A DNA stretch of 64,000 nt from Streptomyces kanamyceticus. Lineage in GTDB: Bacteria > Actinomycetota > Actinomycetes > Streptomycetales > Streptomycetaceae. Both the position numbers and the translations under genes were made by a program. This document shows, one piece after another, positions 18,114-25,195 of the stretch; within the stretch, counting starts at the first letter, position 1; every line of letters starts with the position of its first letter. A model generated the notes under the pieces. The model ran no database searches. It saw only the letters and a list, made by a program, of their open reading frames with translations, and had not been told where the DNA came from. The DNA lies in NCBI RefSeq assembly GCF_008704495.1, contig NZ_CP023699.1, positions 5,766,001 through 5,830,000 of the forward strand. The letters are read 5' to 3'.

Positions 18114-18211
18114 CTCATGCTCTTCCTCTCACAGTTGGCGCATGGCAAAGCAGCACCGATGGTGCGTTGCCGGTCAAGCTGTGAGGTGTGGGGGAAATGG
18201 GATTGATCATC

Positions 18212-18227
18212 GTAAGGCGTGGATAAG
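18212..18227 (-). promoter_or_regulatory. Shared exported-gene motif, copy upstream of the 1501-residue protein
   Basis: Read toward the gene, the sequence is CTTATCCACGCCTTAC, matching 13 of 16 positions of the copy upstream of the calcium-repeat gene. It is ~100 bp upstream of the start codon. The binding factor is unknown. Confidence 0.4.
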
Positions 18228-18302
18228 GGCGGCTTGACGGTGTGTCATGACGTGCTTGATCGCGCCGTGAGTTGTTCTTGATACGGCCGTTACCCCTCGC
18301 CG

Positions 18303-18317
18303 TACAACCATGCTTAA
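18303..18317 (+). promoter_or_regulatory. Shared exported-gene motif, weaker copy upstream of the I36-like gene
   Basis: TACAACCATGCTTAA resembles the AACCACGCCTTAA core of the two better copies but is one base shorter and has a C-to-T change. It lies 160 bp upstream of the ATG in the same orientation relative to transcription. Confidence 0.3.
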
Positions 18318-18476
18318 CGCCACAGATGGGATGGGTGGCACTTGTCGTCTTTAAGGTGATTCATCCGCAAGATCGGTGCACGGTTCACGCAATAGGTTCC
18401 TTGATCGGATCCGCACTCCGGCGAGCCCGGAGCTCCGTGGATCCGCTCGAACACACCGTCTTTCTGGGGACCACCC

Positions 18477-19235
18477 ATGCACATAAGCGCCCGTACCACC
18501 GTGGCCGCCGCCGCTCTCGCCCTCGCGACCGCGGGGATCGCCGCCGCTCCCGCCTTCGCCGACGCCTCCGCTGCCCAAGAGGTGCCGGGCGCCGTCTCCG
18601 GCACGCTGAACACCGACGAGGAGGCGCGGGTCCACCAGGAGGTGGGAGACGCGCCGAAGGTCGAGATGTACTACCACGGCGAGAAGATCGACTCCCGGTC
18701 GGACGACCTCGGTGGCGCGCAGGTCTGCGCCGAGGTGTCGCAGGACGGCACCATGGAGTGCTTCGACGACCAGGAGGAGGCCAACTCCGTCCTCGCGGAG
18801 CGCGCGCCGACTCCGGAGTCGCGCGAGGGGGCGGCCGTCCAGGCGGCATCGAAGGCGGCATCGAAGGCGGCTCCGAAGGCGGCTCCGAAGGCCGCGCGCG
18901 CCGCCGCCCTGCGCAGCAGCTGGCTGGACTGCCCCAAGAGCTGGGTGTGCCTGTGGCAGGACGCGGACTTCAAGGGCCGCCGCCTGCAGTGGCCGACGTA
19001 CGACACGGCGAAGACCCGCCACCTGGACCAGTACAGCCCGAGCTTCCGCGACAAGGCGTCCTCCGCGTACGTCAACCGGCCGCAGCGCGGCGTGGAGCTG
19101 TACGACTTCCGCTCCGGCATGCCCGACCCGCACCTGTTCCTGGGGGCCGGTTACACCCGCTACCCGAACTTCACGAAGATTTCCTACGCTTACGGCGGCA
19201 ACTGGAACGACAAGGCCGACGCGATCAAGTTCTGA
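18477..19235 (+). CDS. Secreted peptidase-inhibitor I36-like (beta/gamma-crystallin-fold) protein
   Basis: The 252-residue protein has a signal peptide of ~29 residues (MHISARTTVAAAAL through AFA-DA), then an acidic domain containing a Cys pair (AQVCAEV, MECFDD). A linker follows in which AASK/AAPK repeats come from four 12-bp DNA repeats at 18842-18889. The C-terminal ~105 residues (SSWLDCPKSWVCLWQDADFKGRRLQ, later YGGNWNDKADAIKF) match the I36 inhibitor family, whose founder SMI inhibits Streptomyces metalloproteases. Inhibition of a neighbouring or secreted protease is a family-based guess. Confidence 0.85.
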   Translation: MHISARTTVAAAALALATAGIAAAPAFADASAAQEVPGAVSGTLNTDEEARVHQEVGDAPKVEMYYHGEKIDSRSDDLGGAQVCAEVSQDGTMECFDDQEEANSVLAERAPTPESREGAAVQAASKAASKAAPKAAPKAARAAALRSSWLDCPKSWVCLWQDADFKGRRLQWPTYDTAKTRHLDQYSPSFRDKASSAYVNRPQRGVELYDFRSGMPDPHLFLGAGYTRYPNFTKISYAYGGNWNDKADAIKF

Positions 19236-19275
19236 GGTCCCGGAAGTTCTGGGGTCCTGGAAGGAGAATCACCTG

Positions 19276-19713
19276 ATGCGCACCCGGACGATGCGGTCGG
19301 CGGCCGTAGCCCTCGGCGCATGCGTCGCCATCGGTCTCACGGGCGGCTGCGAGTGGACCGACACGACGGCCCAGGGCACCGCCACGGAGCAGGAGACCCT
19401 GCCGCCCGACACCGACAAGGCGCGGTCGAAGGAGCAGGCGGACGACTTCCGCGCGTGGGTCGACGCGCACGGCACCAAGGAGCAGAAGAAGGCGGCTTCC
19501 CGCGTGCGGCGCGTCATCGGTGAGTGGGACGACAAGACCGGCAACGCCTACGTCTCCACCGACATCAACGGCGGGACCACGCCGGTCAAGGACCCCATGG
19601 CCACCGCCCGCGCGCTCGCGGCCGCCTTCGACGACTGGAAGGACTCGAAGGAGGGCTACGTGTCGGTGTACGACGTGTTCGGCAACGCGCTGGTCACCAA
19701 CGAGACGTTCTGA
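19276..19713 (+). CDS. Small predicted lipoprotein
   Basis: The 145-residue protein has a basic N-terminus, a hydrophobic stretch and LTGGC, a plausible but imperfect lipobox (Thr at -3). A hydrophilic domain follows (EQADDFRAWVDAHG, GNAYVSTDINGG, SVYDVFGNALVTNE), with a repeated alternation of Lys and Asp/Glu. AAGGAG at 19261-19266 precedes the ATG. It lies 40 bp after the I36-like gene and is probably co-transcribed with it. No recognised family or catalytic residue. Confidence 0.75.
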   Translation: MRTRTMRSAAVALGACVAIGLTGGCEWTDTTAQGTATEQETLPPDTDKARSKEQADDFRAWVDAHGTKEQKKAASRVRRVIGEWDDKTGNAYVSTDINGGTTPVKDPMATARALAAAFDDWKDSKEGYVSVYDVFGNALVTNETF

Positions 19714-19729
19714 GCCGATCCGGGTCCGG

Positions 19730-19768
19730 GTCCGGGGCACGGCGCGCCGAGCGCGCCGTGCCCCGGAC
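19730..19768. terminator. Bidirectional terminator, perfect 18-bp stem
   Basis: Bases 19730-19747 are the exact reverse complement of 19751-19768, with a CGA loop. It fills the 66-bp gap between the convergent lipoprotein and calcium-repeat genes, so it should end both transcripts. Confidence 0.8.
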
Positions 19769-19779
19769 GGTCGGTGGTG

Positions 19780-20718
19780 TCAGTCCTGGCGGACGATGTT
19801 GCGGCCGGGACCGCCGGACAGGACGTCCTGGCCGGGGCCGCCGTAGAGCTCGTCGTCGCCGCTGTTCCCGTAGATGGTGTCGTTGCCGTTGTTGCCGTAC
19901 AGGATGTCGTTGCCCTTGCCGCCGTAGATGAAGTCGTCGCCGTCGCCGCCGTAGATCTTGTCGTTGCCGTCGTCGCCGTTCAGGGTCTGGCGCCCGGCAC
20001 CGCCGCGGATCTCGTCGTCGCCCGCGCCGCCCTCGACGGCGCTCTCCTCGCCGTCCGCGTAGATGACGTCGTTCTGGTTGCCGCCCTGCGCGATGCCGCC
20101 CTTCTTGGTGTGGATGGTGTCCTTGCCGTCGCCGCCGGACGCGGTGCCGTAGTCGCCCATCGTGAGGTTGTCGTCCCCGGTCCCGCCGAGCACGGCGTTG
20201 CCGTCGACGCCGCCGACGTGCTTCCAGGTGTCGTTGCCCGCCCCCAGGTCGGCACGGGCGAAGTAGTAGGTCTCGTCGCCCTTGTTGTCGTAGCTGACGG
20301 TGTCGTTGCCGTCGCCGAGGTTCAACAGGAGGGTGGGGTAAGGGTCCTGGCTCTCCAGGGTCTCCACGGAGCACGACACCTTGGTGTGGTCGGCGCTGTC
20401 CGGGTAGGAGCAGCCCTCCCCGGCGTCGATCGAGACGGCGTCGTCGATCAGGTAACTGACCTTGCCCGTGCTCTTCGTGGCGGTGACGGTCACCTTGTTG
20501 GTCTGGCCGGGAGCGGCCGTGTAGAGGATCCCGTGATCGGACGGGCTGAACGCGGCGGTCGCGGAGGAGGCGGCGGAGGAGGCCGCGGAGGAGGCCGCGG
20601 AGCCCGCGGCACCTGCCGTCCCGGCGAACAGCAGCGGAGCGGAGATCCCGGTGCCGAGGGCCAGCGCCACGGCCGAGACGGTACGCACGGTACGGCGCCC
20701 GACGAAGTGAGAGGGCAT
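19780..20718 (-). CDS. Exported calcium-binding (RTX nonapeptide repeat) protein
   Basis: The 312-residue protein starts at ATG 20718, with GGAGG seven bases upstream. A signal peptide ends near GTAGA-AG, followed by an Ala-Ser tract (SAASSAASSAASSA) and a beta-rich N-domain with two Cys. From about residue 160 the protein consists of nonapeptide repeats of the GGxGxDxI type (GGDGDDFIYGG, GNNGNDTIYGN, GGPGQDVLSGG) that fold as a calcium-loaded beta roll. There is no type I secretion system nearby and the N-terminal signal suggests Sec or Tat export. Its role, whether structural, adhesive or calcium-buffering, is unknown. Confidence 0.88.
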   Translation of the reverse strand: MPSHFVGRRTVRTVSAVALALGTGISAPLLFAGTAGAAGSAASSAASSAASSATAAFSPSDHGILYTAAPGQTNKVTVTATKSTGKVSYLIDDAVSIDAGEGCSYPDSADHTKVSCSVETLESQDPYPTLLLNLGDGNDTVSYDNKGDETYYFARADLGAGNDTWKHVGGVDGNAVLGGTGDDNLTMGDYGTASGGDGKDTIHTKKGGIAQGGNQNDVIYADGEESAVEGGAGDDEIRGGAGRQTLNGDDGNDKIYGGDGDDFIYGGKGNDILYGNNGNDTIYGNSGDDELYGGPGQDVLSGGPGRNIVRQD

Positions 20719-20891
20719 TGCAAAACCTCCATGATGCGTATGTGGTCCTTGCAATTGGGTGGGACATCCGGGCTTTGCGGTTGGTTGCGGACAAAGAAGC
20801 TCCGCGATATCCGAAGCTGACCCTTCCGCTCCACTGAAACCCCTGTTGAACTGGCATGTTGGCGGGGTGCTCGACCGTCGGACGATCGCTT

Positions 20892-20907
20892 TTAAGGCGT
20901 GGTTAAA
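20892..20907 (-). promoter_or_regulatory. Shared exported-gene motif, copy upstream of the calcium-repeat gene
   Basis: Read toward the gene, the sequence is TTTAACCACGCCTTAA, about 175 bp upstream of the ATG and embedded in unusually AT-rich DNA for this genome. It matches the copy at 18212-18227 at 13 of 16 positions. Confidence 0.4.
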
Positions 20908-21019
20908 CGTAAATTCATGAGTTCACGGGGCCGAATCGGCCGGACTCTGAAATGCGTTGGGCGGGCCGAATGGGCAAGGGGATGCCCTAATGGGCACGGA
21001 GAGGGGCATCGGGAGGGGG

Positions 21020-21074
21020 TGAATGGACATCGGCGGGCGGCGCTGAATGGACATCGGCGGGCGGCGCTGAATGG
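21020..21074. repeat. 24-bp tandem repeat, 2.3 copies
   Basis: TGAATGGACATCGGCGGGCG plus GCGC is repeated exactly at 21020-21043 and 21044-21067, and a third copy begins at 21068 (TGAATGG). It lies in the gene-free 20719-21085 interval, just downstream of the 2OG oxygenase stop. Otherwise I see only the motif at 20892 in that interval. Confidence 0.85.
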
Positions 21075-21085
21075 GAGCCATTTCG

Positions 21086-22105
21086 CTATGCGCCCCCGTC
21101 GGCGAGGATCGCCCGCATCTTCTCCTGGAGATAGTCCCCCGCGCGTACGGCCGGGTAGGGCGTACGTCCCACGGGGGCGGGCAACGACGCGATGCTGGTG
21201 CCGGGGGCGCAGGCGTGGAAGTACACCAGCGAGGTGAGCTCCTCCCGCGGGGCGTCGACCGGCGGCGGCAGCACGCGATGACGCCCCGAGCGCCAGCGGT
21301 CACCGCTCCAACGGGCCATCAGGTCACCGATGTTGAGGGTGATCGCGCCGGGCTCGTACGGAGCGTCCTGCCAGCCGTGCTCGTCGTCGTGGACCTGGAG
21401 CCCGCCCCGGCCGGTCTGCCGGTCGAGGAGGGTGACCAGCCCGAAGTCGGTGTGCGGCCCGATGCGGAACTGGCCCGGGGCGGCGGGCCCCGTCTCGTCC
21501 GCCGCCGGGTACCAGTTGACGGTGAAGTCCCAGTTCGGGTCGGTGGTGTGCCGGGTGAAGAAGTCGACGGGCCGGTCCAGGGCCGTCGCCATGACCTCGA
21601 GGACGGTGTCGGCGAGGCCGCGCATCCGATCGGTGTACTCGGCGACCAGGGGCCGCAGGGCGGGAACTTCGTCGGGCCAGTGGCAGGGCGTGGCGGGATC
21701 GGCCGCGCAGGACCAGACCTCCAGCAGGTCCGGCGGCGTCTCGGTCCCCTCGGACCGCCCGGTGACCACGCGGTCCCGCGCGGTCCATCCGCGCCGATCC
21801 GCGCACTGGGCGTACGCGTTCTTGACGTCCGACGGGAGCCGGAAGAAGTCGCGTGCGGCGGCCCGGAGCCGACCGGGCAGGCCGGGGTCGATGCCGTGCC
21901 CGGTCACGAGGAGGAAACCGGTGCTCTGGAGGGCTTGGTCGACGTGGTGGGCGAGGCGGCGGCGGGCGCTGCCGTCGTGGGGGCTGTCGTCGTGGGCGTG
22001 GTCGTGCCCGGGGAGGTGCCGCCGGGCACCGTCGTCGTAGGGATCCGCGTGCCAGTCGCCGAGGTCGACGACGGGGATTTGGGCGCGGGACGCCATGGAC
22101 TCCAT
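21086..22105 (-). CDS. 2-oxoglutarate/Fe(II)-dependent oxygenase (isopenicillin-N-synthase-like)
   Basis: The 339-residue protein has a DIOX_N-type N-terminus (IPVVDLGDWHADP, later FLLVTGHGIDPGL) and the jelly-roll core with HTDFG (His ~218), a distal metal-binding His in GRHRVLPPP and the oxoglutarate-binding Arg just after it. Length and layout match ethylene-forming-enzyme or gibberellin-oxidase-like bacterial members of the family. Substrate unknown. I chose the ATG at 22105 (MESMASR); a second ATG at 22096 is possible. A low-complexity HDHAHDDSPHDG insert near residue 40 is unusual. Confidence 0.87.
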   Translation of the reverse strand: MESMASRAQIPVVDLGDWHADPYDDGARRHLPGHDHAHDDSPHDGSARRRLAHHVDQALQSTGFLLVTGHGIDPGLPGRLRAAARDFFRLPSDVKNAYAQCADRRGWTARDRVVTGRSEGTETPPDLLEVWSCAADPATPCHWPDEVPALRPLVAEYTDRMRGLADTVLEVMATALDRPVDFFTRHTTDPNWDFTVNWYPAADETGPAAPGQFRIGPHTDFGLVTLLDRQTGRGGLQVHDDEHGWQDAPYEPGAITLNIGDLMARWSGDRWRSGRHRVLPPPVDAPREELTSLVYFHACAPGTSIASLPAPVGRTPYPAVRAGDYLQEKMRAILADGGA

Positions 22106-22259
22106 GGGGGTCTCTCTTCCGCTGGGCGGGGGCAGTTCAGGACCGGACCGCACCAGCATCCGAACGCCTCCCCCCCCTCCCCCCAAGCCACGCGCGCCGC
22201 CCCGGCAGGATCAGGCGCGGGAAGGGCACCTACCGGTGGATTCCAGCGCGCGCGTCCCC

Positions 22260-22481
22260 TCAGGACCGGAGCACGATGCTCACCGCGCGGTAGTCGTACC
22301 CGTCCTGTTTGAACCCGGGCGCTTCCCAGGTGAGCTCTACCTCCTGCCCGGGCGACAGGGTGCGGAACCCGGACATCTGGATGTCGGAGAAGTGCCCGAA
22401 GCAGCCACCGGGCGTCTCGGGGGAGTCGAACACTCCCCACCCTTCTTCGTCTCGCCACTCACGGACGGTCGCTATCACCAT
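22260..22481 (-). CDS. Cold-shock-domain protein (short Streptomyces variant)
   Basis: The 73-residue protein begins MVIATVREWRDEEGWGVF, a modified RNP1-like segment of the CspA OB-fold. It then has CFGHFSDI (RNP2 position) and GQEVELTWEAPG. The divergent RNP motifs (EEGWGVF in place of KGFGFI) are typical of an actinobacterial subgroup rather than the major cold-shock proteins. The ATG at 22481 gives the standard domain start; a longer upstream reading lacks support. It probably binds single-stranded nucleic acid. Confidence 0.82.
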   Translation of the reverse strand: MVIATVREWRDEEGWGVFDSPETPGGCFGHFSDIQMSGFRTLSPGQEVELTWEAPGFKQDGYDYRAVSIVLRS

Positions 22482-22715
22482 GGGGCGAATTCTAGGGACC
22501 AGGGCTTGGCCGAGCCGCTCCTCCGTGTCGCCGGGAGACACCCACTCGTGTGCCGTGCCCGCCGTGTCTCCCCATGCTCCTGGAGGCCCGGGCCACCAGG
22601 CCGCACGCTGAGTGCGAGACGACCATCCGGACCATCCGGGCCACCCGGATCACCCGGCACAAGAAGAGCGAAGCGCTCCGGGCAGCGCGCGCTCAGACGA
22701 GAGGACTGGCAAGAG

Positions 22716-22907
22716 ATGAGCGAGGCCCGCAAGGCCGAGAGGACCGACCACCCCAAGCCCGAGGGATTCCCGACCGCCGGCCGAGCGGCAGGCTACTGCT
22801 GGCACCGAAACCCGACGGGCCCCGGCCGGTGCACCTGGCCACCGGGCCACGGGAGGGACGTGGAGCACAAGGACACGTACTCCAAGACGGCGTGGCCGTG
22901 CGTGTAG
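22716..22907 (+). CDS. Small Cys/His-rich hypothetical protein
   Basis: A 63-residue protein with the block CWHRNPTGPGRCTWPPGH and a terminal CV. The Cys and His spacing suggests a metal knuckle. AAGAG lies close upstream of the ATG. Similar small proteins occur beside regulators and in accessory islands of Streptomyces; the function is unknown. The upstream 22560-22700 stretch is rich in imperfect ACCATCCGG/ACCCGG repeats. Confidence 0.55.
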   Translation: MSEARKAERTDHPKPEGFPTAGRAAGYCWHRNPTGPGRCTWPPGHGRDVEHKDTYSKTAWPCV

Positions 22908-22964
22908 GCGGGGCAGCCTGACGGGTCTCGTACGGAATCTGTACGGAGCGGTGAGGGGCGGTGG

Positions 22965-23999
22965 CTAGTCCACGGGATGCACAGCGATGGCGATCTTGCC
23001 GCGTGGACGCCCGCGGCCCTCGTAGCCCTCGCGGCCCCCGCCGCCTTCACCGCCCTCGCCTCCTCCGCCCGCAGAGCCACCTCCCAACAGCGCATGCGCC
23101 CGCGCGATGTCGGCCAGCGGCAGCACCGCGCCGATCACCGGCCGGAGCCTGCCCTGTTCGACCAGCTCGCCGAGGGCCGCGAGCTTCGCCCGGCCGGGGC
23201 TGACGAAGAGGAAGTGGTAGGTCGCGTTCACGCCCCACGCGGCGAGCAGGTTCTGAGGTTCGGGGATGTCCACGATGGACACCACGCGGCCCCGGTCGGC
23301 GAGGACCTCCGGGCTGCGGGTGAGGGTGTCCCCACCCACCGTGTCCAGTACGACGTCCACCCCACCAAGGGCGCGGACCCGCGGAACGTAGTCACCGGCC
23401 GAGAAGTCGATGGCGTGGTCGGCTCCAAGGCCGGTGACGAACTCGTGGTCCCGTGCCCGCGCGGTGGTCACGACCTCGGCTCCCAGCGCACTGGCGACCT
23501 GGACGGCGGCCGAGCCGACCCCGCCCGCTCCGCCGTGCACCAGGACCCGTTCCCCGGCCCGCACCCCGGCGCGTTCGACCAGTGCCTCCCACGCCGTCAC
23601 GCCCACGAGCGCGAGCCCGGCGGCCTCGACGTGCGACAGCCGTGCGGGCTTACGGGCGACCAGTGCCTGGTCGACCACGTGGAACTCGGCGTAGGTCCCC
23701 TGCCCGGCGAACACCGGCGCCAGGTACCAGACCTCGTCGCCCGGCTGGAAGTCGCCCGCCCCGGGGCCGGTCTCGACCACCACGCCGGACACGTCATTGC
23801 CGATCACCGCGGGCAGCGCCACCTGGTCGCGGTAGTCGCCGCGCCGGGTCTGCAGGTCGAGGGGGTTCACGGACGTGGCAAGGACGCGCACAAGCACCTG
23901 GCCGGGCCCGGGAGCGGGTCGTGGCACCTCACGGGCGGCGAACGCGGTGTCCGCGGCACCGAAGCGGACGAGTTCCATCACACGCATCGAAGTCGACAT
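22965..23999 (-). CDS. NADP-dependent quinone oxidoreductase-like (zinc-independent MDR)
   Basis: The 344-residue protein has an N-terminal GroES-like fold (SVNPLDLQTRRGDY, GNDVSGVVVETG) and a nucleotide-binding motif VLVHGGAGGVGSAAVQVA characteristic of quinone reductase-like medium-chain dehydrogenases. The structural-zinc cysteines are absent. Near the C-terminus, between HALLGG and RGKIAIAVHP, a Gly/Glu-rich insertion of ~25 residues (GGGEGGEGGGGREG) replaces the usual short turn. It is divergent from an ArsR-type regulator across 61 bp, a common pairing that implies redox or electrophile-responsive control. Confidence 0.88.
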   Translation of the reverse strand: MSTSMRVMELVRFGAADTAFAAREVPRPAPGPGQVLVRVLATSVNPLDLQTRRGDYRDQVALPAVIGNDVSGVVVETGPGAGDFQPGDEVWYLAPVFAGQGTYAEFHVVDQALVARKPARLSHVEAAGLALVGVTAWEALVERAGVRAGERVLVHGGAGGVGSAAVQVASALGAEVVTTARARDHEFVTGLGADHAIDFSAGDYVPRVRALGGVDVVLDTVGGDTLTRSPEVLADRGRVVSIVDIPEPQNLLAAWGVNATYHFLFVSPGRAKLAALGELVEQGRLRPVIGAVLPLADIARAHALLGGGSAGGGGEGGEGGGGREGYEGRGRPRGKIAIAVHPVD

Positions 24000-24013
24000 G
24001 CGATGACCTTAGA

Positions 24014-24027
24014 TCGAGATATCGCGA
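24014..24027. promoter_or_regulatory. Likely ArsR-family operator
   Basis: TCGAGATATCGCGA is a 14-bp palindrome with one mismatched pair, in the 61-bp region between the divergent oxidoreductase and ArsR-type genes. It is AT-rich relative to the surroundings. It is well placed to repress both genes. Confidence 0.5.
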
Positions 24028-24060
24028 ATTGCCAATATGTACGTGCGTTAAGATCGCCGC

Positions 24061-24369
24061 GTGTTCTCGGAGGCGGAGTTGCTGGCGGTGTTCCGGGCCC
24101 TGTCCAATCCGGCCCGCCGCCAGATACTGGTGTGGCTCAAGGAGCCGATGAGCTTCCCCGGCCAGGAGCCCGAGGACGTCGAGATCGGCGTCTGCGTGAC
24201 CGACATCCAGCAGCGCGCGGGCCTGGGACAGTCGACCACGTCCCAATACCTCGCGATACTGCGGCAAGCAGGACTGGTCATCGCCACCCGGCGGGGCAAG
24301 TGGACCTACTACCGCCGCGACGAGGCGAACATCGCCCGCCTCCTGGACGCCCTGCGCGACGTGTTCTAG
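24061..24369 (+). CDS. ArsR/SmtB-family winged-helix regulator
   Basis: The 102-residue protein, starting at GTG, has the ArsR fold: LLAVFRALSNPARRQILVWL, the recognition region QQRAGLGQSTTSQYLAILRQAGLV and the wing ATRRGKWTYYRRD. Only one cysteine (VCVTDI) is present, so a metal-thiolate sensor is unlikely; redox sensing or a small ligand is more plausible. An FPGQEPEDVEIGV insertion precedes the recognition helices. It is divergent from the oxidoreductase it probably controls. Confidence 0.88.
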   Translation: MFSEAELLAVFRALSNPARRQILVWLKEPMSFPGQEPEDVEIGVCVTDIQQRAGLGQSTTSQYLAILRQAGLVIATRRGKWTYYRRDEANIARLLDALRDVF

Positions 24370-24443
24370 CGCCGCACCGGCCGATCCCGCCCGCTCAGAA
24401 ATGACGCTGGATGGCCGGGCACACCCCGCCCTACGGTGACGCC

Positions 24444-24808
24444 ATGAGCGACGACAACCCGGAAGCGCCTGCCACGCCCGTCACGCCCGTCGAAGCCTAC
24501 GAACCCCCTACTACGTAGCTGTCTTCACGACGCTGCGAGCCCGCGAACAAACCGGCTACAGCGAGACCAACGCCCGCATGGAAGACCTGGTGAAGGACGT
24601 CCCGGGCTACCTGGGCATGGACCACGCGCAGACTCCCGGCGGCCTTGGCATCACCGTCGGATACTTCCGGGACGCGGACGCCCTCACGGAGTGGCGAACG
24701 AACGCCGAGCACCGCGCAGCGCAAAAACGCGGCCGAGCCGAGTGGTACGACAGCTACACGCTGCACGTGGCGAAGGTGGAACGGAGCCACGGGTTCGTAC
24801 GCGCGTAG
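24444..24808 (+). pseudogene. Antibiotic-biosynthesis-monooxygenase (ABM) protein, single-base frameshift
   Basis: From ATG 24444 the frame reads MSDDNPEAPATP through AYEPPT and stops at 24516. Shifting frame at the C5 run 24504-24508 restores YYVAVFTTLRAREQTGYSETN and continues to 24808 with a typical ABM domain (MDHAQTPGGLGITVGYFRD, EHRAAQKRGRAEWYD). One missing C in the run explains this. The gene may be decayed, may need -1 slippage on the C run, or may reflect a sequencing error. The intact product would be a ~121-residue haem-degrading-like or ABM-fold protein. Confidence 0.75.
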
Positions 24809-24820
24809 GCCCTACGGACC

Positions 24821-25019
24821 CCGCTCGCGGCTTCGGGCCCCGTGTGAACGGAACGCAGTCATGTGCCGCCTGCACACACTCCCGCCCCGGGGCATTCCGG
24901 TGTGAGATGACGGTTGAACCTCGAACCTCGGCGCGCCGCCCGGCCCCTGCGGCGCCGAGGCCGTCGCCCGCTCTCGCGGCCTCCCCGCTCGGGCGGCGGT
25001 CCCTGGCCCTGCGGTGGTG
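24821..25019 (+). repeat. ~200-bp direct repeat, left copy
   Basis: It aligns along its whole length with 28013-28213. Shared blocks include CCGCTCGC, CCCCGTGTGA, CATTCCGG/CGTTCCGG, CGGTGTGAGATGACGG, ACCTCGGCG and CCCTGCGGTGGTG. An open frame from GTG 24844 to 25038 (64 codons) shares HS-x-P-x-AFRCEMT and PRTSA with the frame in the right copy, so the repeat may be a degenerate small Cys-containing gene. The copies have diverged, so the duplication is not recent. Confidence 0.6.
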
Positions 25020-25021
25020 CG

Positions 25022-25078
25022 GTACGCCGCAGGGCTAGAGGTACGCCGCAGGGCTAGAGGTGCGGTCCAGGGCTAGCG
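25022..25078. repeat. 19-bp tandem repeat, three copies
   Basis: GTACGCCGCAGGGCTAGAG occurs at 25022-25040 and 25041-25059, with a degenerate third copy at 25060-25078. It begins right after the left 200-bp repeat and ends immediately before the small ORF upstream of the collagen-like gene. Confidence 0.85.
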
Positions 25079-25195
25079 GTGCGGATCGCCTCCACCGCCT
25101 CCACCGCTGTCGGCTGCGAGCGCCTGCGTACGCTCACGGCCTTCGTCGCCGTACTGCCGTACCTGTCCGCCGTGGTGAAGGGGGCCGGGGCATGA
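25079..25195 (+). CDS. Possible 38-residue leader protein upstream of the collagen-like gene
   Basis: GTG 25079 opens [20 protein letters not shown] and a hydrophobic stretch ([12 protein letters not shown]). Its TGA overlaps the ATG of the next gene as ATGA, which suggests translational coupling. Short length and lack of a clear SD keep confidence low. Confidence 0.3.
   Translation: MRIASTASTAVGCERLRTLTAFVAVLPYLSAVVKGAGA

Larger units (their letters stand above)
18114..18476. other. Divergent promoter region between two exported-protein genes
   Basis: A 363-bp region without a gene separates the 1501-residue secreted protein (minus) from the I36-like protein (plus). It is less GC-rich than its surroundings and holds one copy of the shared motif for each gene (18212-18227 and 18303-18317). 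I see no further strong palindrome. Confidence 0.5.

Noticed and set aside
13620..18206. Very long open frame on the plus strand (over 1500 codons)
   Set aside because: It is the antisense shadow of the 1501-residue secreted protein. It has no signal, no domain motif and Val/Arg/Gly-biased composition typical of the reverse frame of GC-rich genes.
22174..22196. C-rich run upstream of the 2OG oxygenase as a phase-variable start
   Set aside because: It lies outside the supported coding region, which starts at 22105 or 22096; no frame-switch effect can be shown.
22563..22715. Additional small gene with TIRTIRATRITR repeats before the Cys/His-rich protein
   Set aside because: The sequence is a short degenerate tandem repeat, and extending the frame runs into the alternate frame of the next gene.
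24844..25038. Small Cys-containing gene in the left 200-bp repeat (with a partner at 28036-28200)
   Set aside because: The two frames share only a short conserved core and diverge or shift frame later, with no SD. Reported as repeat content rather than as genes.
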